Of a stretch of 64,000 nt of DNA, positions 56,502 through 64,000 are shown piece by piece. This DNA is from Palleronia caenipelagi (GTDB lineage Bacteria > Pseudomonadota > Alphaproteobacteria > Rhodobacterales > Rhodobacteraceae): positions 1 to 64,000 of the forward strand of contig NZ_VFSV01000003.1 in assembly GCF_007004065.1 (NCBI RefSeq), read 5' to 3'. The notes beneath the pieces were generated by a model. It made no database searches and was not told where the DNA came from. It saw nothing but the letters and a program-made list of their open reading frames with translations. The position numbers were made by a program, and so were the translations under genes. Each line of letters opens with the position of its first letter. Position 1 is the first letter of the stretch.

Positions 56502-58127
56502 TCAAGCGTCTGCGGTCAGGCTCAGCTCTCCGTCGTGGCGCAGGTAAGCATAACCATTCCCCGGCAGCTCCAGCGTCGCTCCGTCGAGCCGCGCCAGTCC
56601 CGGGCCGGTTTTTTCCGCCACCGTATCCAACGTCAGCACCACAGGGTCTTTCGACAGGTTGAACACACAGGTCAGCACCTCATCGTCACTGGCGCGGCGG
56701 AAGGCAAGGATGGGCTCGGGCAGGTCGAGGAAGGTCATATCCCCCCGGGTCAGCGCAGCGCTGGCGCGGCGCCAGGCGATCACCTCCCGGTAGTGGTGCA
56801 GCACCGTGTCATTCCCAGCCTCCTGCAGGTCCACCGAGCGCGCGATCTGCGGCGCCTTCACCGGCAGCCAGGGCGTCGCGGTGGAAAAGCCAGCGTTGGG
56901 CGCGTCATGTTCCCAGGTCATGGGCGTCCGGCACCCGTCCCGGCCCTTCACCGCGGGCCAGAAGCGAATCGCGGGCGGATCGGTCAGCTCATGGAACTCC
57001 ATGACTGTCTCTTCCTGCCCCAGCTCTTCGCCTTGATAGATGCCGATGGTCCCCGGAAAGGCCATCAGCATTGAAGCTGTCAGCCGTGCCATGTGGTCAT
57101 GACTGACGGCGTGCTCGGCCCAGCGGGAGGGATGACGCGGCACGTCGTGGTTGGAGAAGGACCAATACGGATGGCCATCCGGCGCGCCCTTGCGAAAGCC
57201 CTCGATGCAGCGGCGGAAATGGGCGGCGGTGAAATCCTCGCCCAGAAGCGCAAAGGAATAACACATATGCAGCCGACCCGTGCCGGACGTGTATTCGCCC
57301 ATCAGCTCGATGGCACGTTCGCCGCCTTCACCCACTTCACCCACCATCATCCGGTCGGCATATTGATCGGTCAGTGCACGGAGCCGCTCAAGGAAAGCGA
57401 TATTTTCGGGGCGACTCTTATTGTAGATGTTCGACTGCATCCCGTAGAGATCGGTCGCCATGACCTGCGACGTCGCCTCGGCGGGCGGGTTCGAGCGCAA
57501 ATCGGCGTCGTGAAAATAGTAATTCACTGTATCGAGGCGAAAGCCGTCGAGTCCCCGGTCGAGCCAGAACTTGCAGGTCTCCAGAATCGCGTCCTGCACA
57601 TCCGCGTTGTGATAATTGAGGTCGGGCTGAGACGTCAGGAAATGGTGCAGGTAATACTGCCGCCGGCCAGCGTCGAACTCCCACGCCGGACCGCCGAAAT
57701 GGCTGTGCCAGTTGGTCGGCGGCGAGCCATCGGGCAACGGGTCGGCCCAGACATACCAATCGGCGCGCGGATTGTCGCGGCTGGCGCGGCTTTCCTTGAA
57801 CCACGGGTGCTGGTCAGATGTGTGGCTAAGCACCTGATCAGTGATCACTTTCAGCCCCAGATCGTGCGCCGTGGCGATCAGCGCGTCGAAATCGTCGAGC
57901 GTGCCAAAGATCGGGTCCACGTCGAGGTAGTCGGACACGTCATACCCCATGTCCTTCTGCGGCGACATGAAGATCGGCGACAGCCAGATCCCATCCACGC
58001 CCAGCGCCGCCACATGGGGCAGGCGCTGCCGGATCCCTTGCAGATCCCCAAGGCCGGAGCCGGTCGTATCCTGAAATGAGCGCGGATAGATCTGATAGAT
58101 CACCGCATCCCGCCACCATTCGCGCAT
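56502..58127 (-). CDS. GH13 alpha-glucosidase
   Basis: The 541-residue protein begins [29 protein letters not shown], the usual oligo-1,6/alpha-glucosidase start, after GGAGGTGAT. It has the GH13 blocks [14 protein letters not shown], the nucleophile in [13 protein letters not shown], the acid/base in MVGEVGEGG and [22 protein letters not shown] between them is typical of AglA-type alpha-glucosidases. It hydrolyses short alpha-glucosides in the cytoplasm. No sugar transporter or LacI regulator is beside it, although such genes normally accompany it. The frame runs on upstream to 58457 but is Arg/Ser-rich and rejected. Confidence 0.94.
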   Translation of the reverse strand: MREWWRDAVIYQIYPRSFQDTTGSGLGDLQGIRQRLPHVAALGVDGIWLSPIFMSPQKDMGYDVSDYLDVDPIFGTLDDFDALIATAHDLGLKVITDQVLSHTSDQHPWFKESRASRDNPRADWYVWADPLPDGSPPTNWHSHFGGPAWEFDAGRRQYYLHHFLTSQPDLNYHNADVQDAILETCKFWLDRGLDGFRLDTVNYYFHDADLRSNPPAEATSQVMATDLYGMQSNIYNKSRPENIAFLERLRALTDQYADRMMVGEVGEGGERAIELMGEYTSGTGRLHMCYSFALLGEDFTAAHFRRCIEGFRKGAPDGHPYWSFSNHDVPRHPSRWAEHAVSHDHMARLTASMLMAFPGTIGIYQGEELGQEETVMEFHELTDPPAIRFWPAVKGRDGCRTPMTWEHDAPNAGFSTATPWLPVKAPQIARSVDLQEAGNDTVLHHYREVIAWRRASAALTRGDMTFLDLPEPILAFRRASDDEVLTCVFNLSKDPVVLTLDTVAEKTGPGLARLDGATLELPGNGYAYLRHDGELSLTADA

Positions 58128-58338
58128 ATCACCTCCGTCTCTGACTTTATATCTACCGCTAACAGCGCCTCTAGCGAGGTTTCCCCGCCCGCGCGAGACC
58201 CGATTGCAACCGCCGCGCCCGCAAAGCTGTCCGTACCCTTTGCACAACACCGGACGGCGGCGCAGTTTCGACTGGAATCCCACGCGCCCACAGGCGATCA
58301 CTCCGGGGAGACATCGGGGAGGCCGCGTTATTTCGGAG

Positions 58339-59034
58339 TTGTGGGAGGGCATCAGGCAGGCACTCATGCTGCTGATCACGCTGGATGGCGATCTACTGGA
58401 GATCGCGCTGCGCTCCCTGCGGGTGACGCTGACGGCACTGGTCATTGCGGGCCTCATCGCCCTGCCCCTCGCCGCCCTCCTGGCCGTCCGGCGGTTCCGA
58501 TGGCGGCGGGCGGTGATCGCAATCCTGAACGCGATGATGAGCCTGCCGCCCGTAGTCGTCGGGCTCGTGGTCTACGTGATCCTGTCGCGCTCGGGACCGC
58601 TCGGTGCGCTTGGCCTGCTGTTCACGCCCGGCGCGATGATCATCGCTCAGGTGATCATCATCGTGCCCCTCATTGCCAGTATCGCCCACCAGTCCTTGCG
58701 CGATCTGTGGAGCGAGTATCACGACCTGCTGATTTCGATGAACGTGACCCAGACGCAGAAAATGGCGACGCTACTGTGGGACGCGCGGCGCGCGCTGCTG
58801 ACCGCGATGCTGGCGGGCTTTGGCCGGGCCATCGGTGAGGTCGGCGCGATCATGATCGTCGGCGGCAATATCGAGCACGCGACCCGTGTCCTGACCACCG
58901 CCATCGCGCTGGAGACGGGCAAGGGCGATTTCGCCCTCGCGCTGGCACTTGGCTTTGTACTGATCGCACTGGCGGTGACGATCAACTTCGCCATCCACGC
59001 CCTGACACGGACCGAGCGGGAGGCGCGCTGGTGA
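58339..59034 (+). CDS. tupB: Tungstate ABC transporter permease TupB-like
   Basis: The product of about 231 residues (TTG start) has five to six helices and the ABC permease loop in ISMNVTQTQKMATLLWDARRALLTAMLAGFGRAIGEVGAIMIVGGNI, with the conserved EAA-like region. LPPVVVGLVVYVILSRSGPLG is typical of TupB/WtpB-type permeases. TTG 58339 matches the family N-terminus; ATG 58366 is an alternative. It overlaps the ATPase gene by four bases and is divergent to the GH13 gene, 211 bases away. Confidence 0.85.
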   Translation: MWEGIRQALMLLITLDGDLLEIALRSLRVTLTALVIAGLIALPLAALLAVRRFRWRRAVIAILNAMMSLPPVVVGLVVYVILSRSGPLGALGLLFTPGAMIIAQVIIIVPLIASIAHQSLRDLWSEYHDLLISMNVTQTQKMATLLWDARRALLTAMLAGFGRAIGEVGAIMIVGGNIEHATRVLTTAIALETGKGDFALALALGFVLIALAVTINFAIHALTRTEREARW

Positions 59035-59744
59035 GTGCTATCCTGCCCCTCCGCCTCTCTGGCGCCGAGGCTCGCCGCCGGGGCAAGCGGCTGGTCGGCC
59101 CTGTCGATCTGACCCTCAACAGCCCCGGCGCCACCGTGGTGATTGGGCCCAACGGCGCTGGCAAGACGACCCTGCTGCGGCTCATGCATGGCACCGAACG
59201 GCTGGCCGGGGGCGAGATTTCCTGGGCGCGCCCTCTGGCGGAGGTGCGCCATGAGATCGCCTTTGTCTTTCAGACACCGGTGGTCCTGCGCCGCTCCGTT
59301 CTCGACAATATCGCCTACCCGCTGCGCCTGCGGGGTCAGTCCCGCAAAAACGCCCGGGCCGAGGCGCTGGACTGGGCCGGTCGCGTGGGTCTGGGCGGAA
59401 TGCCCGACCGCCAAGCCACCGTGCTGAGCGGCGGCGAACGGCAAAAGCTGGCGCTGGCCCGTGCCCTGATCACCCGCCCGGAGGTGCTGTTCCTCGACGA
59501 GCCGACTGCCGCGCTGGATGGCCGGTCCACCCGCGAGATCGAAACGATCCTGACCGAGGCCAGCATCGCAGGGACACGTCTGATCCTGTCGACACACGAC
59601 ATGGGACAGGCCCGCAGGCTCGCCACCGAGGTCGTGTTCCTGCTCCATGGACGGGTACACGAGACCGCGGCGGCCCTGGCCTTTTTCGACGCGCCCGGCA
59701 CACCCGAGGCTGCGGCATTTCTCAGAGGAGATATCATTGAATGA
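59031..59744 (+). CDS. tupC: Tungstate ABC transporter ATPase TupC-like
   Basis: The 237-residue ATPase has Walker A IGPNGAGKTTLLRLM, Q-loop FVFQTPVVLRRS, signature LSGGERQKLALARAL, Walker B EVLFLDEPTAALD and the switch histidine in ILSTHDMGQARRLA. Start GTG overlaps the permease gene by four bases, and its end overlaps the binding-protein gene by four bases. The family context rather than the ATPase itself gives the tungstate assignment. Confidence 0.9.
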   Translation: MSAILPLRLSGAEARRRGKRLVGPVDLTLNSPGATVVIGPNGAGKTTLLRLMHGTERLAGGEISWARPLAEVRHEIAFVFQTPVVLRRSVLDNIAYPLRLRGQSRKNARAEALDWAGRVGLGGMPDRQATVLSGGERQKLALARALITRPEVLFLDEPTAALDGRSTREIETILTEASIAGTRLILSTHDMGQARRLATEVVFLLHGRVHETAAALAFFDAPGTPEAAAFLRGDIIE

Positions 59745-60544
59745 TCGCCCGCCTGCTGTTCTCCCTGCTCGTGAGCCTGACAGCCCTGCCCGCGCTGGCC
59801 GCCGAGACTCTGCGCCTCGCGGTGACCACGTCTTTTCACAATTCAGGTCTGGCAGAAGTCCTCTTGCCCGAGATCCGCGAAGATCTGGATCTGGAGGTGC
59901 AACTCCTCGTCGTGGGCACCGGTCAGGCGATCAGGCTCGGCGAAGCAGGGGATGTGGACGCGATCCTCGTCCATTCCCGGGCAGCCGAAGACGCCTTTGT
60001 GGCCGAGGGCTATAGCACCCACCGGCGGGAGATCATGTATAACGATTTTGTCCTGATCGGCCCCGGCGAGGACCCCGCAGGAATCGGAACCGCCAAGAAT
60101 GCGGCGGAAGCTCTGGCCCGGATCGCGGAGGCCAAAGCACCTTTCATTAGTCGCGGCGATGACAGCGGCACCCACAAAAAGGAACAGGCGCTCTGGGCCG
60201 AGGCCGGCATGGATGCCGGTGATCTCGGCGCGTGGTACAAACCCGTGGGCGCGGGCATGGGCGCGGCGCTGAACACCGCGTCGGGGCTGGGTGCCTACAT
60301 CCTGTCGGACCGCGCAAGCTGGCTGAATTTCGGCAATAAAGGCGATCTGGCGTTGCTCTTTTCCGGCGACCCGGTGCTGTTCAACCAGTATGCCTACCTG
60401 CCCGTGAACCCCGAACACCACCCCCATGTCAAAGAGGACGCGGCCATGGCGCTGGAGGGCTGGCTGACCTCCGACCGAGCGAAGGTGCTCATCGACGGCT
60501 ACGAGATCGAAGGCGAACAGCTCTTCACCTTCAACGCCGAGTAA
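59741..60544 (+). CDS. tupA: Tungstate-binding periplasmic protein TupA-like
   Basis: The 267-residue protein has a signal peptide (MIARLLFSLLVSLTALPALA) and then ETLRLAVTTSFHNSGLAEVLLP, with the TTS oxyanion-binding motif of TupA. Later blocks are VVGTGQAIRLGEAGDVDAILVHSRAAED, YNDFVLIGPGEDPAGI, FISRGDDSGTHKKEQALW and NQYAYLPVNPEHHPHV, all of the TupA type. It binds tungstate, and perhaps molybdate, in the periplasm. Its place last in the operon (B-C-A) is unusual; most tup operons start with tupA. Confidence 0.88.
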   Translation: MIARLLFSLLVSLTALPALAAETLRLAVTTSFHNSGLAEVLLPEIREDLDLEVQLLVVGTGQAIRLGEAGDVDAILVHSRAAEDAFVAEGYSTHRREIMYNDFVLIGPGEDPAGIGTAKNAAEALARIAEAKAPFISRGDDSGTHKKEQALWAEAGMDAGDLGAWYKPVGAGMGAALNTASGLGAYILSDRASWLNFGNKGDLALLFSGDPVLFNQYAYLPVNPEHHPHVKEDAAMALEGWLTSDRAKVLIDGYEIEGEQLFTFNAE

Positions 60545-60547
60545 GCC

Positions 60548-61027
60548 TCACTCGTCGAGGCTGCCATGCACAGCCACCATATCGAGCTCAGCCCCGCGCG
60601 GGGAGATATATCGGTAGCTCTCGCGCACCCCGGCCTCGGTCAGTTCGCGCGCGACAGTCAGAAGCGTGTTCGGCTCGTGATCGTCGCAGAGCGCCTGCAT
60701 TTGTCGCAGTTCTTCTTCGGCGACCGGTCGGGCGGCTTCAGGCGACGGCGCGCCGTACCAGGTGACGAAATGCCGGGCCAGAAGATCGGTCAGCTCTTCC
60801 AATTCCGACGGCTCCAATACCGTAACCGCCACAAAGGTCACCCGCCCCCCGGTTTCCAGCCCCAGCCAGCCGTTGGCAAAGGCCTGCCGCGCTTTGCCAA
60901 CCAGTTCAGCCTCACCCCAGTTGGAGAACTCGAACCCGCCGGAGATGCACCATTCCCCAGTGCGCGCAGGTGACGCGTAGACCCGCTGGTCGCTTTCGTC
61001 GAAATGGATCGCCCGGGCGAGTTTCAT
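60548..61027 (-). CDS. DUF6505 family protein
   Basis: The 159-residue soluble protein has HFDESDQRVYASPARTGEWCISGGFEFSNW, then KARQAFANGWLGLETGGRVTFVAVT and a C-terminal part with ITEAGVRESYRYISPRG-like sequence. I assign it to the DUF6505 group on pattern memory; function is unknown. It is the last gene of a minus-strand chain joined by four-base overlaps to the ligase-like gene and mrp. It is convergent with tupA, with three bases between. Confidence 0.75.
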   Translation of the reverse strand: MKLARAIHFDESDQRVYASPARTGEWCISGGFEFSNWGEAELVGKARQAFANGWLGLETGGRVTFVAVTVLEPSELEELTDLLARHFVTWYGAPSPEAARPVAEEELRQMQALCDDHEPNTLLTVARELTEAGVRESYRYISPRGAELDMVAVHGSLDE

Positions 61028-61737
61028 GGTGCGTCCTCCAACAGATCGGTCAACGGGATCAGGCGGGTATCCGGCCCCTGTTTCAGGAGCAGTCCGAACC
61101 GCTCATCCACACCGAGATAGGTGCCAGTTTGCCCCGAAACGCTCAGCGGGTCTCCAGACCCATGGGTTAGCCCCGCCCATTCGGTGTGCAGCGCCCGCGC
61201 GCCCTCGGGGTCTTCCCAGCGGGTGATCCACCACAGCGTATGCCGGGCCCAGGCGGAGACGAGATCAGCGGGTGCAATATCGCCGCAGCCTTCGGCCCAG
61301 AGAGTCGTCCGCTCCGGCGTGAGACCCGGCGCGTCGGTCTGCGGCCGCAGATCAAGGTGCAGACCAACCACGAGCCAGTCGGGCTCGACGTTTGGATCCG
61401 CGGTTGAGGCGGTAAGGTTCAACCCTCCACAGATCCCGCCATTCAGCCGCACAGCACCCGACCAGTCGAGATGCACCGCGACCTCAGGCGGGGCCAGCGC
61501 GCCGAGCGCATTTTGCAAGCCGACGGCGCAGAGCGGTAGCATCGCCGCCGCCTCGGCCAGCGGGACCTCCGGGGCCAGAACCAGCGCAGCCTCCAGCAGG
61601 TCGCCATCCGAGCACGCCGTCACCATCCCGGCTTCGCATCCCTCTGCGGCCCGGGCCAGCGCATGGCCCCGGGCGCTGGCCTCTGCCGCCTCGCTCCAGA
61701 GGAGCGGCGGCAGATCGAGGGGACCCAGCGGGATCAC
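61024..61737 (-). CDS. Biotin/lipoate-protein ligase-like protein with DUF4444
   Basis: The 237-residue protein begins MIPLGPLDLPPLLWSEAAEASARGHALA and has MVTACSDGDLLEAALVLAPEVPL, VHLDWSGAVRLNGGICGGLNL, a BPL/LplA-like core, and a C-terminal DUF4444-like part (LSVSGQTGTYLGVDERFGLLLKQ). Biotin/lipoate ligases keep a lysine in the core; I cannot see the usual K-x-x-G motif clearly, so activity is uncertain. It overlaps mrp and the DUF6505 gene by four bases. Confidence 0.8.
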   Translation of the reverse strand: MIPLGPLDLPPLLWSEAAEASARGHALARAAEGCEAGMVTACSDGDLLEAALVLAPEVPLAEAAAMLPLCAVGLQNALGALAPPEVAVHLDWSGAVRLNGGICGGLNLTASTADPNVEPDWLVVGLHLDLRPQTDAPGLTPERTTLWAEGCGDIAPADLVSAWARHTLWWITRWEDPEGARALHTEWAGLTHGSGDPLSVSGQTGTYLGVDERFGLLLKQGPDTRLIPLTDLLEDAP

Positions 61738-62789
61738 GCCGCGCCGCGCGCCACCAGCGCCGCCGCGATGTCCTGATAGGCCTTCGCCTGCCGGCTGTCG
61801 GGGGCCGAGACCACCACCGGCACACCCCCATCGGAAGCCAGCCGGATCTTCAGGTCAAGGGGGACTTCGGCGAGGAGCGGCACGCCCAGCTTTTCTGCCT
61901 CCGCCGCTACGCCACCATGGCCGAAGATATGCTCTTCATGGCCGCAATTGGAGCAGACGTGGGTGCTCATATTCTCCACCAGCCCGAGGAGAGGAACGTT
62001 CAGTTTATCGAACATGTCGATCCCCTTGCGCGCGTCCAGCAGCGCCACGTCCTGCGGGGTCGAGACGACGATGGCGCCGTCAACCTGCGCCTTCTGGCTC
62101 AACGTCATCTGCACGTCACCGGTCCCCGGCGGCAGGTCCACGATCAGCACATCCAGCGCCCTCCATTGCACTTGCATCATCATCTGCTGCAGCGCACCCA
62201 TGAGCATCGGCCCACGCCAGATCACCGCCTGATCCTCGTTCACCATCAGGCCGATGGACATCATGGTGACGCCGTGGTTGCGCATGGGCAGGATGGTCTT
62301 GCCATCGGGGGATGCGGGACGCCCGGTGACACCCATCATCCGGGGCTGCGACGGCCCGTAGACATCGGCATCGAGGAGCCCCACCTTCCGCCCCTGTTGC
62401 GCCAGCGCGCAGGCCAGATTGGCCGAGAGGGTGGATTTGCCCACACCGCCCTTGCCCGAGGCGACCGCGATGATCCGCGCCACGCCGGGAATTTTCTCCG
62501 GGCCCTTGGGCTCAGCCGCACGTTTGGGTTTCAGATCCGGGGGCGCGGCGTTGCTGTGACCGGTCAGGACCACGGACACGCCCGAGATCCCCTCGACGGC
62601 CCCTGCCGCTGCCTCGGCCTGCGCCTGCACCGGCCCGTAGGCTTCGGCCTGCGCCGGGTCGATCTCCATGACAAAGCGCACCTTGCCCTCTTCGACCTGC
62701 AAGGCCCGCACGGTGCCCGCCGAGACGATATCGAACCCATCGGGCCCCTTGACGGATTTCAGCGCCTCAATGACGGCTTCACGGCTCAT
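61734..62789 (-). CDS. mrp: Mrp/NBP35-type Fe-S carrier ATPase
   Basis: The 351-residue protein has an N-terminal MIP18-like domain (residues 1-80), a linker, then the deviant Walker A VASGKGGVGKSTLSANLACAL, DADVYGPSQPRMMG, DVLIVDLPPGTGDVQMTLSQ and the CxxC in THVCSNCGHEEHIFG. It carries and delivers Fe-S clusters (ApbC/Mrp). The double-[4Fe-4S] gene upstream fits as a client. DUF6494 gene is 3 bases upstream. Confidence 0.95.
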   Translation of the reverse strand: MSREAVIEALKSVKGPDGFDIVSAGTVRALQVEEGKVRFVMEIDPAQAEAYGPVQAQAEAAAGAVEGISGVSVVLTGHSNAAPPDLKPKRAAEPKGPEKIPGVARIIAVASGKGGVGKSTLSANLACALAQQGRKVGLLDADVYGPSQPRMMGVTGRPASPDGKTILPMRNHGVTMMSIGLMVNEDQAVIWRGPMLMGALQQMMMQVQWRALDVLIVDLPPGTGDVQMTLSQKAQVDGAIVVSTPQDVALLDARKGIDMFDKLNVPLLGLVENMSTHVCSNCGHEEHIFGHGGVAAEAEKLGVPLLAEVPLDLKIRLASDGGVPVVVSAPDSRQAKAYQDIAAALVARGAA

Positions 62790-62792
62790 GGT

Positions 62793-62984
62793 TTACTCCT
62801 GTCCGCTGATCTCGCCGGACACTTCATGCCGGAGATCTAGCTCTTCGATGGTGATGACCGCCTTGGCTAGATAGCGTTTGCCGCCCGTCTCAGCCCCTCG
62901 CATGGCCTCCTCGATGGCCTGCTGGGAGGTGACGCCCACCTGTTTGAGGAATTTGCGCATGGACATGTTGAAATCGTCACTCAT
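62793..62984 (-). CDS. DUF6494 family small protein
   Basis: The 63-residue protein (MSDDFNMSMRKFLKQVGVTSQ...) has a helix QQAIEEAMRGAETGGKRYLAKA and an acidic end ITIEELDLRHEVSGEISGQE. The start at 62984 follows AAGGAGACC eight bases upstream; a longer frame to 63185 is unsupported. Function unknown; position between an Fe-S protein and the Fe-S carrier suggests a part in cluster transfer or electron transport. Confidence 0.8.
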   Translation of the reverse strand: MSDDFNMSMRKFLKQVGVTSQQAIEEAMRGAETGGKRYLAKAVITIEELDLRHEVSGEISGQE

Positions 62985-63081
62985 GGGAGGGTCTCCTTGC
63001 CTGAGCCTCTGTGCACCGCTGTGTACGGCGTTTGCCCCGATATAGGCTGTCCGGAGGCGGAGCGGAACCGCCCCCGGTCTC

Positions 63082-64000
63082 TCAATGATCGCGGCGTTTT
63101 GACAGGTAATCGGCGGTGGTGCGGGGCTTTGGCCGCTCGCCGAGCTTATCGGGATCGTCGCGGGACAGAATCTCGGCGCTGACACGACAGGTGTCGCACA
63201 TCTGGATCATCCTGAGCCGCTCACCCTGAAAAGCCCCGTGGCTGCTGAGCTTTTCAGTGATCCGCTCGATGGTCGAGCGCACCCCGAACTCCGCACCACA
63301 TTCGATGCAGGCAAAGGGCTCCTCGGCATGCAGCACCCGTTGGCCGAGCGCCGCCTGAGACAGGTCCAGCCGCGGCTCCAGCGTGATAGCGTTTTCGGGG
63401 CAGATCGTCGCGCAGAGACCACATTGCAGACACGCATCCTCCTGAAAGCGCAACTCGGGCCGGTCGGGATTATCGCCCAGCGCCCCGGACGGGCACAGCG
63501 CCGCGCAGGACAGGCAAAGCGTGCAGGCATCGGTGTCCACCAGTACAGCCCCATAGGGCGCGCCTTCGGGAAGGGGCAGAACCGTGTCCTCAGGGTGCAG
63601 CGCCCGCGCGCCCTGCCGGGTGATCTGACGGCGGCTGCCCAATGGGCGCACCGGCTCCTTGACCGGGTCCGGGGCGCCATGCCGCAGGTCATCGCAAAGC
63701 GCTTCGGGATCGGTGGTGCTGATTACCCGCACCCGATCCGCGCCGGCGATGGCGGCGGCCAGCTCCGCCTGAGCCGTCAGGGCGTCCAGATCCACAGCAG
63801 GTCCCGGCAGCCAGTCCACGCTGGCAAACCCCGCCGCCACCGCCGCCACCGCTTCGGCATGACCAAAGGCCCCGAGGGAGACCATGTCCAGCGGGATCAC
63901 GTCAGCGGGCAGGCCTTTGAAGTGCCGCGCTGCGAGGCGGATCATCTCGGCCCCATGGGCGTCATGGACAAGCAGACGCGGCGCGGTGCCCCCGGCGGCG
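63082..64000 (-). CDS. Double-[4Fe-4S] protein, 5' end outside window
   Basis: The frame is open to the right edge, so the N-terminus is missing. The visible 306 residues include a helical domain (LDALTAQAELAAAI), then two ferredoxin-like clusters: CTLCLSCAALCPSG and CLQCGLCATICPENA, each C-x2-C-x2-C-x3-C-P. Near the end is CIECGAEFG and CDTCR, a further CxxC pair. It is a soluble electron carrier; related genes sit beside formate dehydrogenase and other molybdenum or tungsten enzymes in this family, but no such enzyme is visible. The internal ATG at 63945 is unlikely to be the start. Confidence 0.85.
   Translation of the reverse strand, partial: AAGGTAPRLLVHDAHGAEMIRLAARHFKGLPADVIPLDMVSLGAFGHAEAVAAVAAGFASVDWLPGPAVDLDALTAQAELAAAIAGADRVRVISTTDPEALCDDLRHGAPDPVKEPVRPLGSRRQITRQGARALHPEDTVLPLPEGAPYGAVLVDTDACTLCLSCAALCPSGALGDNPDRPELRFQEDACLQCGLCATICPENAITLEPRLDLSQAALGQRVLHAEEPFACIECGAEFGVRSTIERITEKLSSHGAFQGERLRMIQMCDTCRVSAEILSRDDPDKLGERPKPRTTADYLSKRRDH

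Overview
The window reads as chromosome of a GC-rich alphaproteobacterium, most likely a member of the Rhodobacteraceae (Roseobacter group). The reasons are gene content and order: lexA-comEC-gltX-gltA, lptF-lptG-lptD-surA-pdxA-rsmA, prfA-prmC beside a DUF4167 protein, a fused indolepyruvate:ferredoxin oxidoreductase, an alphaproteobacterial SOS box (GAAC-N7-GAAC) before lexA, and a GH108 muramidase plus three-helix holin of the gene-transfer-agent (GTA) lysis type. Most genes are packed with 1-4 base overlaps.

Layout. 1-1842: end of a phage-like tail module (collagen-like fibre, LamG-like protein, DUF1353 protein). 1843-5059: an A+T-richer accessory island with an SRA-like/HNH modification-dependent nuclease, a two-helix membrane protein and a DUF4238-like protein, ending at the 3' end of tRNA-Asn. 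5060-9744: backbone housekeeping genes (MBL hydrolase, EnvZ-like kinase, RlmE, Ppx/GppA, DUF1428). 9975-14571: a cobalamin-linked one-carbon cluster (small 'virulence factor' family protein, MTHFR-like protein, methyl-H4folate:corrinoid methyltransferase, corrinoid-activation ATPase). 14572-15924: a broken IS3-type transposase and an integrase remnant against the 3' end of tRNA-Leu(UAG). 16060-21698: anmK, then tyrS-trpC-moaC-moeA and lexA. 21692-27447: comEC, gltX, gltA and a transglutaminase-like protein.

27452-38912 is a long minus-strand array: fused IOR, PlsC-like acyltransferase, murI, argC, ccmE, GTA-type lysis genes (muramidase, holin, small membrane protein), ccmF, ccmH and an enoyl-CoA hydratase. 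The lysis genes interrupt the cytochrome c maturation genes. 39050-44094: a LysR regulator, a candidate small RNA with a very strong terminator, two phosphate transporters and a small coiled-coil protein. 44116-53609: holC, pepA and the outer-membrane biogenesis operon lptFG-lptD-surA-pdxA-rsmA. 53685-64000: DUF4167, prmC, prfA, a GH13 alpha-glucosidase, a tungstate ABC transporter (tupBCA), and a minus-strand operon with an Fe-S carrier ATPase (Mrp), a lipoate/biotin ligase-like protein, DUF6494/DUF6505 proteins and a double-[4Fe-4S] protein cut by the right edge.

The most interesting places are: the defence-like island beside tRNA-Asn; the holin frame break exactly at a T-TTT-TTG heptamer; the lysis genes inside the ccm block; the structured candidate sRNA at about 40000-40104; and the tyrS/trpC junction, where trpC is joined to tyrS by a one-base overlap with no trpG or trpD beside it. 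All function calls rest on reading the sequence; no database search was run.
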